In this document: positions 33,949 through 44,437 of the stretch, in pieces
Layout: each line of letters starts with the position of its first letter
How positions within the stretch are numbered: position 1 is the stretch's first letter
Assembly (NCBI GenBank): GCA_037447655.1
Contig: JBBHKE010000573.1
Span: 285,332-349,331 of the forward strand
DNA length: 64,000 nt
Reading direction: 5' to 3'
From: Zygnema cylindricum
Taxonomy: Eukaryota; Streptophyta; Zygnematophyceae; Zygnematales; Zygnemataceae
Notes under the pieces: model-generated
Databases searched by the model: none
What the model was told of the DNA's origin: nothing
What the model saw: only the letters and a program-made list of their open reading frames with translations
Translations under genes and position numbers: made by a program

Positions 33949-35190
33949 TCAGGGAAACTGCAACTGCCAGAGTATACTGTACGTCTCTTCGCGGTACTCC
34001 TCGAATTCTTGTCGCAGGGTGTCGAGTTTGTTTTGGAGCTGCTCACATCGGGTCTCGAGCAACGCAATATGATAGTCTGCCGCTGCAAAACGTCTACGAA
34101 TGATTCGCTCCCGCGCTTGGTCCTCCCCCTCCTCCGGCACATCCTCGGGACCTTCGGGTTGCGGCGAAATGGCCGCTAGCTCAGGCTCCTCAGGTGCTAG
34201 AATTTGGGGCGATTCGGGTTCTGCAAGTTGTTGTGCCTCTTCCGCCTCCTCTTCAGCTGGTTCCCACCTAGGTACCTTTCTTAGCTTTAAGGACGCATGT
34301 TTTCTGGCAGCTCGGGCTCGCTGCAGAGCGTTTTTTCTGGCCAGCTTGAGTGCTCGTACTTCATGGGTGACCTCTGCCTGAGCAATGATGTCATAGAGGT
34401 GAACATCCCACGGGTGATAACAGCGGAGTAACCCGGGAACATCCACCCTGTACCAGTAATTATCCTCAACTACTTCCACAAACGCTAGGACATGGGGGTT
34501 TAGCTGCACATAACCCTTGTGGTTGTTTCCGAGGTCCTTTGTTCTCATAAAATTCCAGACCGGGTGTGACGGTACGATGGCGGGGATAAAGATAGGGTCC
34601 CCCGGTTTTCCTGTGCGCCACGTTGCAGGCCACTCTGAAGGGTCCCAATACAGGCGTTTGGCGAAGATAAAGGTAGGGTCCGGATGCCGAGTGTCCATAG
34701 GAGATGGAAAAAGATAATCGGAGATTTTTTCTTCCTGCTCACTTTCCCCGTCCGTGTCCCCGTTTTCCCTTCCGAGGAGAAATACCTCGTCTCCACTATG
34801 GTATTGTGCTTCCGCCTTCTTTTCCAAGCCTTCTGAGGACTGCTTGTCCGCGGTGCTCTCCTTATTAGGGTTCCGCATCACCTCCAGATCAGAGGCACGC
34901 TCCTTGATTGGTGGGGGTGTTGGTTCCCGTTCCGGCTCCTCCGCATCCGAAATCTCATGGTCTTCCTCATCCTCCCGATCCCCTTCCTGGAGCGGGTTGT
35001 ACTCAAGGTCTTCTGAATTTTCTGACCCCTCTCCTCCGCTGGTCTCCGCTGGCTCTGCCCCGCTACTAGCAGTCTCCTCTGGTTTAGGGACTGCCTCTAC
35101 CTCCCTCCTCCTGTCAGCCTCTACCATGGCCTCTGCCGCCTCTAACAATCTATCCTGGCGGGGTACATCCTGCAATTCTGTGTCCTCCAT
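33949..35190 (-). CDS. acidic coiled-coil protein of LTR element B, 5'-truncated
   Basis: A 413-codon frame ending 44 bp before the B 3' LTR. The first half is acidic and Pro/Ser-rich (EENSEDLEYN-like, REPTPPP), predicted disordered. The middle has a compact segment: FAKRLYWDPSEWPATWRTGKPG, HPVWNFMRTKDLGN, VEVVEDNYWYRVDVPGLLRCYHPWDV. The last 60 residues have heptad-like spacing (YHIALLETRCEQLQNKLDTLRQEFEEYREE), a probable coiled coil. No known domain, zinc knuckle or protease is seen. The first seven codons (MEDTELQ) come from the adjacent family-A LTR, so the native start is lost; Met22 is another possible start. A gag-like or env-position accessory role is inference from location only. A 186-codon copy at 44998-45558 differs by about nine residues. 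Confidence 0.6.
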   Translation of the reverse strand: MEDTELQDVPRQDRLLEAAEAMVEADRRREVEAVPKPEETASSGAEPAETSGGEGSENSEDLEYNPLQEGDREDEEDHEISDAEEPEREPTPPPIKERASDLEVMRNPNKESTADKQSSEGLEKKAEAQYHSGDEVFLLGRENGDTDGESEQEEKISDYLFPSPMDTRHPDPTFIFAKRLYWDPSEWPATWRTGKPGDPIFIPAIVPSHPVWNFMRTKDLGNNHKGYVQLNPHVLAFVEVVEDNYWYRVDVPGLLRCYHPWDVHLYDIIAQAEVTHEVRALKLARKNALQRARAARKHASLKLRKVPRWEPAEEEAEEAQQLAEPESPQILAPEEPELAAISPQPEGPEDVPEEGEDQARERIIRRRFAAADYHIALLETRCEQLQNKLDTLRQEFEEYREETYSILWQLQFP

Positions 35191-36174
35191 TGGACTACAG
35201 AATACAGGAAGCCTCTAGATAGTATTTAACTAACCCTCTTTAAGCCACGACCACTTCTGCCCAAGAAGGCAAACTGACAATTTGACAGCACCCTTGTGTA
35301 GCCTGGACTCCCCTGAGTGCGTAGCAAAAAGAATCACCGAAAATGGCCAACCAGGCGATAAGTTATGAGCCGGCAAAAATGCCAATTTATACAAAGCTCT
35401 CTTAGAGAGAGGTGTCTATCTACCAAATATTTCCTAAGTCCTAAATCCCTCTCACAACCCCTATCTACTAAAGTACGAACCAATCGTATTACTGTAAAAT
35501 ACAGAAAGGTACTATGGCCGATGTACTTTCTGTACGGCCGGTGTACGACAAGGCTCTTGAGTGGACGCGTGTCATTTTTTCACTTGTCCGTATTTCCTCC
35601 AGAATTCCCGCGACCGAATGTCATCCTTCCACGCGGCGCCACGTCATGCCACGTCCATAAAATCCAAAGTGACCATTCCGCGATCTCGGCGACGACGTGC
35701 GTCGTCGGATTAAATCCGACATTAAATGTCGACCGTTAAAAGTGTCTGTTTCATTTGTTTCGTGCGAAATGACGTTTCGCACTAAACCTTAACAAGTTCT
35801 ATGTTCGTTTCGTTTCATATTCCAGTTAGATCATTTCGGTACTATACAACAGTTTATATATGAATGAAACCCTATATAATCTAACGGACTTCTATGACAG
35901 ACTGGTTAGAGCTAACGGCTACGCCGCGCTCTCCCGGTCGGGGGTTCGAGTCCTGCCGGACTCAACCTTTTGTTGAGAGTGACTTAAGTCACTCTTTAGT
36001 CCTTCCTATGGAGCTGAGGCAGCCATGGCTCCATCGCTCTCTCTCTCTCTTTCAGTGACTACAACAAGTATGAGGGAGAGAGAGAAGAGATGGAGGCAGG
36101 CTGCCATCATTTCTTATATATGTTTCCGCTAATTTATTTTAAACTAGAAAATACAAAAACTACTTATTTCAACA
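35171..36174 (-). mobile_element. 3' LTR, family A (1004 bp), of a minus-strand copia element
   Basis: On the minus strand starts TGTTGAAATAAG right after the polypurine tract AAAATAAGGGGAG (36175-36187) and ends GAATTGCA at 35171. The end was set by alignment with the copy at 52348, which breaks at the same base. It contains a perfect 20-bp palindrome AGAGTGACTTAAGTCACTCT (about 35977-35996) and a tRNA-like segment on the plus strand. Confidence 0.85.
35895..35968 (+). other. tRNA-like segment antisense to LTR A
   Basis: CTGGTTAGAGC resembles the end of a tRNA D-arm, and GGTTCGAGTCC is a good B-box, followed by a 6-bp GAGTCC/GGACTC hairpin. A full cloverleaf does not form (acceptor unpaired, T-stem mismatch). 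A closely similar segment lies at 53071-53144 in another A LTR. Confidence 0.45.
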
Positions 36175-36187
36175 CTCCCCTTATTTT

Positions 36188-36686
36188 CTAGTCTATTTTT
36201 AATTTTTCTTTTAATCCACATTTTTCCCTGCAGTATTTTAATTTTGGCGAAGGTACAGGTTTGGTCATCATGTCCGCTACCATTTCCTCATCAGATCCAT
36301 ATACAAGATTCACTATTTTATTCTCAACTTTTTCTCTTACAAAACTTAATCTTATGTCCATATGTTTAGCTTTAAAATGATGTTTTGGATTTGCTGCAAT
36401 TGCTATGGCCGCTTGATTATCACAAAACACTTCATGCACTCCTTCCTTCATATACCTAAGTTCTTGCAGCAAGGACTTGACCCACATCAACTCTTTCACT
36501 GCAGAACAAGAGGCCATGTACTCAGCCTCCATGGTGGACTGTGCAACCACTTTTTGTTGCTTACTGCTCCAACAGCATGCACCTTCCCCAACATACAACA
36601 CATACCCAGAAGTGGATCGTCTCATAGGTGCGTCCCCATAACTGGCATCACTCCAAGTAGTGATGTCAGTGTGCTCCCCTCCCAAA
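36188..36686 (-). pseudogene. copia RNase H (family A element), cut by assembly gap
   Basis: Intact-looking RNase H end of pol: TWSDASYGDAPMRRSTSGYVL, STMEAEYMASCSA, VFCDNQAAIAIAANPKHHFKAKHMDIRLSFVRE and DMMTKPVPSPKL, with Asp, Glu and Asp catalytic positions present and no stops up to the gap. The stop is followed by the polypurine tract and LTR A. Everything N-terminal to the RNase H is missing because the sequence changes to an unrelated MITE beyond the gap. Confidence 0.88.
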
Positions 36687-36696
36687 NNNNNNNNNN
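36687..36696. other. assembly gap (10 N)
   Basis: Ten N bases. Codons across it are meaningless. Left is copia pol; right is a Tourist-like fragment. Confidence 1.
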
Positions 36697-36892
36697 GCAT
36701 GCTTGTGCAAAGCTGCGATTTTGTCCTTTTGCAAATGATGATTATTCCCGGGCGGCTCAACAGGTCCTACGTGGTACCAATCGCAATCTAACACCTCATT
36801 CACTGGCACGACCTGATGGAAGGGTGTTACAAATATTAGGGCCAGTAAACGTGTTCGTACGATTACTGGGAACGCCTGATGGAAGGTTACCC
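36697..36892. mobile_element. right end of a Tourist-like element
   Basis: Nearly identical by eye to 32335-32517 and 43480-43663, ending CTGATGGAAGGTTACCC. The left part is beyond the gap. Confidence 0.8.
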
Positions 36893-38317
36893 TGAGGCGA
36901 AAGATGGAAAAGGTAGATGTATACATTAGTCACGCTGTAGAACCAGGGCCCGCACAAGAGAGGAAAGGGACTCGAAAAGCGTATGAAGAAAACACCTCGA
37001 GAAACTTAGATTTGAATGGTGGAGACCACCTTTTCAATATTTATTCATGTATTCGCATAGGTGCTGTGGTGACAAGATCGGAGATTAAAGGGGTCGTAGC
37101 TAAACCAATGGGAGGAAGAGGCTGCAAGAAAGGAACGGTGTAAAGACAAGAGAGGTGACCGGGGCATTGACCAGTAAAAGCATAGCACTATGTTCCCGTC
37201 TACACTAGTTATAATTGACGGGATAGTTCGTACTTTATAATAATGAGAAAATGCAAGTAGCACTCGGGCCTCTTCGGTTCGGTTCGGTTTGGCTTCGTTT
37301 TTGGTCTGACCAAAACTAAACGGTCCCGGTTCGGAAATTTTGAACCACACCAAACGGTTGGATTTCGCCGAACCGAACAGATCGAACCGTTGGTAATCTT
37401 TAAAATTCTTAAAAAATATAGAATCCCAGGAAAACCTAAAAGCTGCATGCTATTTTGTACATCAATCGCCATTACTCTATTTTGATGTACTTTTATATAC
37501 ACACGTACTGTACCTCCAGTAATTTTGTACCTTTAGATGACGTACTGTAGTACTGTGCTTTCGTACTTCGGTTCAGGTTCGGCTTGGGCCGAACTAAACG
37601 TTTTTTTTAATCGCCTTAACCGAACCAAGCCGTAGAAAAACGGACCTTCAAGGGTCCGCCACCTCAGCTTTTCCCATCATTAAATTTTGTACGGAAAAAT
37701 GCTGTCCACGGCTGGCCAATAATTTGACGAATATGTGACGATTTTATTTTTTAAGGTCGTATAAACATTTTTTTGTATGGAAAATCCTGTACATAATCCG
37801 ATTTTTTGATTCATCCGTACAGATTCGTAACGCAGCATAAAATATTGAAACGTGCAGGAGGCCAGGTCTACCGGGCTTTTTTTTTAACTGTTCCATATTT
37901 AATTTTTGACATGACAAACCGTACAGATGTACGGTTATTGACAAAATTCTTTATGACTGTGACGCGTTGAAAGGCGACAAAAAACATTTTGTTCCAAACC
38001 AACAGTTAAGAAACATGTAAAACTGATGAAACTGTGTACGTTCATCTTCTAATATTGCAATTTCTCGACGAGAAGAGTGAATACGCAAAACCCTTCACTG
38101 CATGTTCCGATATTCCCGATAATCCGCATCATTTTGACCAATTAGGATATTTGAGTGTGATGTCATTCGCATTTGTTGCTGGTCCTTGCAGTTCGGTCTC
38201 TTCCTATTGGTTTAACTATTGCTGACGACCTTTTCAGAGACAACGTAGATTTTGTTCCTATGTCATCATTGGTTGTAGCCCGTTCCAATCGTTCGATTGG
38301 CTCGATGACACGTCACT
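36893..38317. other. mostly unassigned sequence
   Basis: No gene recognised. From 37260 to 37665 the motif GGTTCGG and its complement CCGAACC recur many times in both directions, suggesting an old element with internal subterminal repeats, but I could not define ends. Confidence 0.4.
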
Positions 38318-38465
38318 CCAGACTTTGACAACAGCAATCATGCCCAGAAATCGAGGAGAGGAGTGGGAGCACGTGATCCTCCCTCCCAAGCTTTTTACTA
38401 TCCTCGCCTCCAGACTTCGACAACAGCAAATCATGCCCAGAAATCGAGGAGAGGAGTGGGAGCAA
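38318..38465 (+). repeat. 92-bp offset direct repeat
   Basis: A ~56-bp block (CCAGACTTTGACAACAGCAA onward, then GAAATCGAGGAGAGGAGTGG) at 38318-38373 recurs at 38410-38465 with few changes. Confidence 0.8.
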
Positions 38466-38528
38466 GTGAAGGCTGCGGACGGTGAGATTCTTTTGGCCAA
38501 CCGATTATGCATCTGTATTTATTATTAG

Positions 38529-38633
38529 GCTCGGACAGACGAAATTCAAAAAATTATACCTCCGTGGCATTCGAACCCGGGCTCGGACAGACGAAATTTC
38601 ATAAAATTTTACCTTTGTGGCATTCCAACCCGG
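38529..38633 (-). repeat. two 52-bp repeats with B-box-like ends
   Basis: GCTCGGACAGACGAAATT at 38529 and 38581 start two tandem units. On the minus strand each has CCCGGGTTCGAATGCC or a variant, resembling a tRNA B-box. Upstream on the same strand, CCAATTGGTAGTCCAACTG (near 38685) is D-arm-like. Possibly a tRNA-derived SINE relic. Confidence 0.4.
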
Positions 38634-39052
38634 GTACGTCATGCGCGTAGAATACAAAACAGTGAGCAGTTGGACTACCAATTGGTGGAGAAGTTCCAAT
38701 ACAAGAGTGTGATTAAAATAGGGAATTGCTAATCGCAGAGACGATTTTTGCTTCGCGCAGGTAGTTGTCAAAAATTGTACATTTGAAGTACATTTTCGTA
38801 CAGCCTACGTACCTTTAAGTTTAGATTTGACGGTCAATCCGTCAAACACCTTTGACTGGCGAAATGTTGTAACGGCGGTTAAAATAGTGTCCCGGTTGCG
38901 AACGTCGACCGTCATAAAAAAAATCAATTCACACGGCCGGCGCAAGTTTACTGTTACAGAACTGCGGCAGCCACATATAAATAAAAATGGCTGCGCGCAG
39001 GTAGTTTCTCACTTCACGTGACCTCCACACACCGACATTTGATTTAGGCACT
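38634..39052. other. no recognised feature
   Basis: Spacer before the foldback element. Confidence 0.35.
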
Positions 39053-39309
39053 TAGCCGCAAAAATATATTCTAATCGCGAACCGTTATAAATTATAGGAC
39101 GACGTACGACATCTATAAACTCGCATGAAACGAAATTAACTTCAAACTTACACGAAACGAAATTAACTTCATACAAAATCAAATTAACTTCATACAAAAT
39201 CAACTTTTGATTTTGTATGAAGTTAATTTCGTTTCGTGCGAGTGTATATATGTCGTACGTCATCCTTTAATTTATAACGGTTCCCGATTAGATTATATTT
39301 TTGCGGCTA
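39053..39309. mobile_element. 257-bp foldback element
   Basis: TAGCCGCAAAAATATATTC at the left is inverted at the right (TATATTTTTGCGGCTA), and the arms stay complementary through GAACCGTTATAAATTATAGG, GACGTACGACAT and GAAACGAAATTAACTTCA to a centre near 39200 (CAAAATCAACTTTTGATTTTG). The left arm carries an extra tandem copy of AAATTAACTTCATACAAAATC. Forms a long hairpin; no ORF. Confidence 0.8.
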
Positions 39310-39310
39310 G

Positions 39311-40004
39311 GGGTACTTTCGCATGTGCTAAAGTTACAATTATTTTCTGTCGTTTTCCTCTGTAACTTAGAAAAAAACGAGAAAATCTGCAGCCGTACCA
39401 AAAAAACGAAATTAATACCGTACAAATTGCAACTTTAAATGTACTGTAGTTTGTCGTTTAGGTCGATGCAGTTTGTCGTCTAGCGAGTTTCGACCCATTT
39501 TCACGTCCTTCCAGCTCATCTTCAAACTTGAAATCAAATCACCTCGCGAGGTGATTTTAATTAAAGTTCCAGGATGCGAGCGAATAGGCAGACGTTGTAA
39601 CACGTGCCGGAAGTTTTTTACTATTCCCGAGCGCGGAGTACCAAAAAAAAAACCAAATGCACGTTTACGGCATGTACGAACCGTATTCCGTGCGCTGTTT
39701 TCCGTACAGGGGCCGTGGAGGGGTCACGACCAACGGACGCCATTTCGCAAAAGCGTGAAGGCGCCTCCTTCCTTCCCCTCATATCCTTCCTCAACGTTCT
39801 CTGTCGTAACACTCCTTTCTCAAACACACGTGCCTTCACATATACGGCGTAGGAAAAACATTGGGCACCTTTCGACAAGCGGGAAGACGAAAAAAAAACC
39901 GCATTTCTGTGCAACTGCCTGCCTGTCTGCATTTATATGGTAGGCACACAGGCAGGCTGTTGGCAGGCAGGTAATTAACAGGCAGGCAGTTGGCATATAC
40001 ATTA

Positions 40005-40051
<47 letters not shown>

Positions 40052-40447
40052 GTCTGCCAACTGCCTGCCAAGCTTTGTATCCGTTTTTGCAAGAATGGCG
40101 AAGAAAGGTGGTGGAAAGTACAAAGACATGACACTGCAGAGAAGAGAGGGGCGTTTTGTGGAATAGCTGAGGAAGTACGGCAGAGTGCTGAAAGTCTCCA
40201 CGTCGACAATGTCCCAAAGATTGTACAGCGTGCGGTTTGACGTCTCAATTTGCAGGTGAGTTGAAGTTTCGCATAATTTTGGTCTATCACATCACCTGTA
40301 ACTGTTTCGTACACGTCTACGCGAGTCACCTTTGTAAAGTAACAAGTTTTTTTGCGTTTACATCCGAATACTTTGAAAATTGTACGGAGAATCTTTGCTA
40401 AAAAACAAAGTAACAAGACTAAGTTTCAGTTACATGCGAAAGTACCC
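39311..40447. mobile_element. 1137-bp Tourist-like element
   Basis: GGGTACTTTCGCATGTG at the left is inverted as CATGCGAAAGTACCC at the right, followed by TTA (40448-40450). The left 3-mer is TAG, so the target duplication is not clean. Shares the 20-bp palindrome AATCACCTCGCGAGGTGATT (39537-39556) with 29453-30410 and 40607-41562. Holds an AT microsatellite hairpin (39945-40074). Confidence 0.75.
39945..40074. repeat. TA microsatellite inside a CAGGCAG hairpin
   Basis: CAGGCAGGCAGTTGGCA on the left and TGCCAACTGCCTGCC on the right flank about 60 bp of (TA)n. The left arm also has extra GGCAGGCAGG copies from 39945. A strong cruciform candidate. Confidence 0.75.
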
Positions 40448-40606
40448 TTACTGCAGATAGAATCCAGCTAGGCATGTCGACGTCGATACGAAAAAAGTTA
40501 CCGTACTGTACTATAGCTACAAATGGCTGGGAAACGGCCGCTAAATTGACAGCTACATTTTTTCCACCTTTATTTCAACCACCTTTTTCGAGTATTCAAG
40601 CAGTTA

Positions 40607-41562
40607 GGGTACGTCCCCATGTGTTAAAGTATCGACTTTAATCTGTCGTTTTCGCACAAAACGCATGTCCGTACGAGAAAAACTTTAGACGTACAAAAAA
40701 ATCAATTCTTTAAAAGTGTAGCAAACGTCAAGTCTATACTTTGAATGTACTTCATATTTGTCGTCATCTTAACAAATTTTGGCGTTTTCCTTTTTTCGAC
40801 CCTCGGGCAAGAGATTCCAGCCCGTCAAAAAACTTCATCAAAAATCACCTCGCGAGGTGATTTTAGGGAAAGTACCGCCCAAAACAACAAATGCAAAACG
40901 GCCCACGCACGCGATACACGAGCGAGAAAATTTTAGGACGACTCGCTATTTTTCTCCCTGCCCGTCACGCGCATGTACGGAAAATACGAGGATGTACGGA
41001 AAAAAACTGAATGGGTCGCGGACCTCCACTTTCAATCATAGGTCCTCGGTAGAATTTTGCGTCGTTGTCGCCTTTCCCCTCTCCCTCTCACACAATCACT
41101 TTTATCTCACACATTTTATAATGAGTCACGACAAAACTGGTATGAAATTAAAGATATTTGAAAAATAATTATTTTGGCTACCCTTCATGTGTATTTTTAT
41201 GGCAAGTAGAGCGAAAAAAGTAGAGAAAACGAAATTGGGTATCCATGGCCGAAAGTCCTTGAATATGTGACGTCGACGTTGTCACAAGTGAGCGTGATGT
41301 CACGATGTTACAAAACCCTAAACATCTGCCATGTCACAAAATTACAAAAATCTAGACGTCAACAACTGTCGTTGTTTTTGTTAGCGTCACTAATTTCGTA
41401 GTCGTCGTCAACCGTCACAAAGTTGTACCTACGTCTACAACCGTCACATTTCAAAGTTCCGATTTCATTTTCGCACATAGGGACGCTTTTCAAAGTGGTA
41501 CGGAACACTTCACTACAGTCCAAAATACTTTTTCAAAGTATCGGTTACATGGGGACGTACCC
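40607..41562. mobile_element. 956-bp Tourist-like element
   Basis: Copy of 29453-30410 with TTA on both sides (40604-40606, 41563-41565) and the 20-bp palindrome at 40843-40862. Confidence 0.85.
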
Positions 41563-41947
41563 TTAGAACTTAGAAGCTAAGCTTAAACGAAAAAAGTGGG
41601 GCGAAAAATGTACCTTTTCAACACGTGTTCAAAATTTTCACGAATCTAGTTGGCCCATACCGTCTAAGGAGCAGTTGACGTCAGCAAGGCTCGCCCGTTC
41701 TCTTCAGTCTTGACAGTTGACCTATACTTCCAAGCACGAAACTTGAACGTGATTGGTCCACACCTCCCAGGAGCCGCGGAGATTGCGACAGCATATTCTC
41801 GCCTCCAGAATGCAGGATATCCTGCATAAAAATGCAAACGGACGGCGCAGATATCTTCTCACAATTGCTCGAGGCATTTCCGTTTTTCGGACGAACGGTC
41901 GTCCTGAATGCCGTCAATATTTTACATGCAAGAAAAGAAATGACGCT

Positions 41948-42393
41948 AGTTCAAAAATAGGTGAAAGTACACCCATACAATATGTCTATTGTACGCAAAA
42001 AAATACAATATACCCTTAAGACCCATATTGTATTGGCCGCAAAATGAAATAAAATAGTAACAGGGTTGAGTTGCACAGTGATCAATAGAGAATTAAACGT
42101 CATGTCTAAATTTGAAAAAAAAACCGGACAAAAAAAAAATCTATGAGTTTTAGCAACTTTTTATTTAAACCGCCAGATTCGGACGATCGGACGGTCTATG
42201 ATCAAAGTAGCGATCTAAGAAGATCACATAAAAGCCTAAAACATAACTTACGATAAGACTATCGTTAGATTTGGATGATCAAACGGTCTCTGATCAAAGT
42301 AGCGACTTAAGACGATCACATAAAAATCCCATAACACAACTTACGATGAAGGCGCCGACAAAAGACCTACAATAGAAACGCCTACTTTTGAAC
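41948..42393. mobile_element. MITE with TTCAAAAATAGG-type ends, copy 2
   Basis: Left end TAGTTCAAAAATAGG is preserved here; right end CCTACTTTTGAAC. At about 42089-42102 it has AATTAAACGTCATG, the uninterrupted form of the site where the TRIM at 61094 inserted in the third copy. Confidence 0.7.
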
Positions 42394-42861
42394 AATGAAA
42401 TGACAGGACTTTTCCCGACGGCCGTTCCCACTCGCCGTCACAAAAATATCGTACTATCTCAAAAAATATACGCACAGTCTGGAATTTTGTGCTCTCATTC
42501 AGGTTTTCCTTCTTTAATTCTTTTCCAGGGTGTGTAAACGCGTATTATGGTGGCATATTCTACTATTATTAGTGTTTAAATTATTATTTTTGCTACTTAA
42601 AAAAAATTTTATTCCTGTATACGTGTCAGATTGCCGATCTGATGGTTTTCATTGAATGAAAATATTCTCACATTCTTATTAGCGGTCTCAGATTGGCAAC
42701 GTAACTCGGACATGTCATCCAAGTTGCGCCAAAATGTTTTTTCAGAAAAAACAAAGGGGAAAGTTGTGGACACACCCTGGATCTGCCGAGGACGCACCCT
42801 GATCTAATTCTCTTGTACGGAGTCAATAATTGACGATTGCTAGGTCTTTGGCTAGGACTTA

Positions 42862-43663
42862 GGGTAACCTTCCATCAGGCGAAAAGTGGGGTTGTTTACT
42901 GGAGAAAGTACCTTTCCAGACTAGGTCGTACAATTTTTTTTTTTTTTTACAAAAGATGTTTACTAAAAATTCGTTGAGATTCTCCAGACTTCTTGGAGAA
43001 AAATACCACCGTTCGATTTTCAATTTTCGACGCAAACGTTTATTGTTTCCAATACGTAGTTAGTCTCCTCCGACTGTCCTCGGGAGGAGAGTTTGTGATT
43101 ACTGGACGCGTGTTTTGGTCCACTTGTAAAGTCAGAGTCGATCCACGACATATGTGAAGCAATAAACTTACATATGGCAAATGGAGTGTATCGTGTGACA
43201 TCTAAGCCAGCCTGTTCGACGTCAAAAAAATCCTGGTTGTATAGCCAGCCTGTTCGACGACAAAAAAAACTTGGTTGTAGGACATCCTGCAACATCTCCT
43301 TCATAAATGTGCGATACAACGATTCACGTACAAATGGTACATTATTGGACATTTGTACAAACTTTAATTTTGCAACGGTTTTCGTGGCCATTGATACCAC
43401 AACAACCCTAAAAACGTTCAGATTGTACATTAACGTAACGTTACTAGATATTTTAATCGGCGTATGCTCGTACACATACACAGCTGCGATTTTGTCTTTT
43501 TGGAAATGATGATTATTCCTGTGCGGCTCAACAGGTCCTACGTGGTACTAATCGCAATCTAACACCTCATTCACTGGCACGACCTGATGGAAGGGTGTTA
43601 CAAATATTACTGCCAATAAACGTGTTTGTACGATTATTGGGAACACTTGATGGAAGGTTACCC
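42862..43663. mobile_element. 802-bp Tourist-like element
   Basis: Copy of 31716-32517 with TTA on both sides (42859-42861 and 43664-43666) and the same inverted ends. Confidence 0.85.
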
Positions 43664-44344
43664 TTAGGGGAGTTTTTTATATCGGCACATGTTTTAGTGT
43701 TCCGCTGGCATATATCTCAGGTTTTATGAACGTACGACAAATTTTCCGTAAGTTTTGTGGCGTGACGCTTCACCTCTGTACGGCGGATAGTCCGAGTGAG
43801 TAACGCATACGGTAAGTCGTGACAACTTGGGGGCAAATGTCCATCGAAAAGGACAAACCTCCTTTCTGCAAAAAGTTGATGTAACTGATTGTACTTTTCC
43901 TTCCAAACAAATAAGTTAGCCGATTCGATTTTGTTTTTTTGTCACCATTGTCACATATGACAAACTATATGGATTGCTTGTCGTTTTATAAAATATTTTC
44001 CCTCACAAGGTGGGTTTTACGATTTGGGATTACACTACCATGCGCTTCGCTATTACTGTGGTGTAGTGCTATTACTTATTAGTGCAGGGAAACAAATAGT
44101 ATTATCAACACCATTTTAAGTTCCTTGAGCTAAAGCCGACAAAAAAATAAATCTACAGTCACCAACACTACAGTATTGCACCCATCGTAATTAACCTTTG
44201 GCATTTAATAATGTTTATGCACAATTATAATATATGGAACTAATAAGGCCATGGATCAATCGTGTAATGGTACGGACAACATAACTAGCTGTTTTGTAAA
44301 GGACTTCGCGTAATATCTATAAACCACGTGTTGTGATTTTATTC

Positions 44345-44437
44345 GTAGCACAGACGGTATAAAGAAACTATATACAAAATCGTCAAAGATTTATTTACAA
44401 ACCGACCAATTTCACTGTGAAATCTGTACTTTCGTAC
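44345..44437. other. spacer after repeat copy 2
   Basis: Unlike the matching position after copy 1; no feature seen. Confidence 0.4.

Larger units (their letters stand above)
40450..44344 (+). repeat. 3.9 kb direct repeat, copy 2
   Basis: Matches 29297-33198. The left edge coincides with the TTA next to the 39311-40447 element; the right edge is at GTGATTTTATTC. Confidence 0.92.

Noticed and set aside
34100-35218. Ser-rich plus-strand frames opposite the coiled-coil ORF
   Set aside because: Shadows of the Glu-rich minus-strand frame.
35895-35968. Functional tRNA gene
   Set aside because: B-box is good, but the acceptor stem does not pair and the T-stem has a mismatch; lies within an LTR and is similarly degenerate at 53071.
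37260-37665. hAT-type element with GGTTCGG ends
   Set aside because: Many inverted GGTTCGG/CCGAACC words but I could not find matching termini or a target duplication.
39820-40416. 198-codon minus-strand frame
   Set aside because: Passes through a TA microsatellite (IYIYIYIY) and a MITE; compositional.
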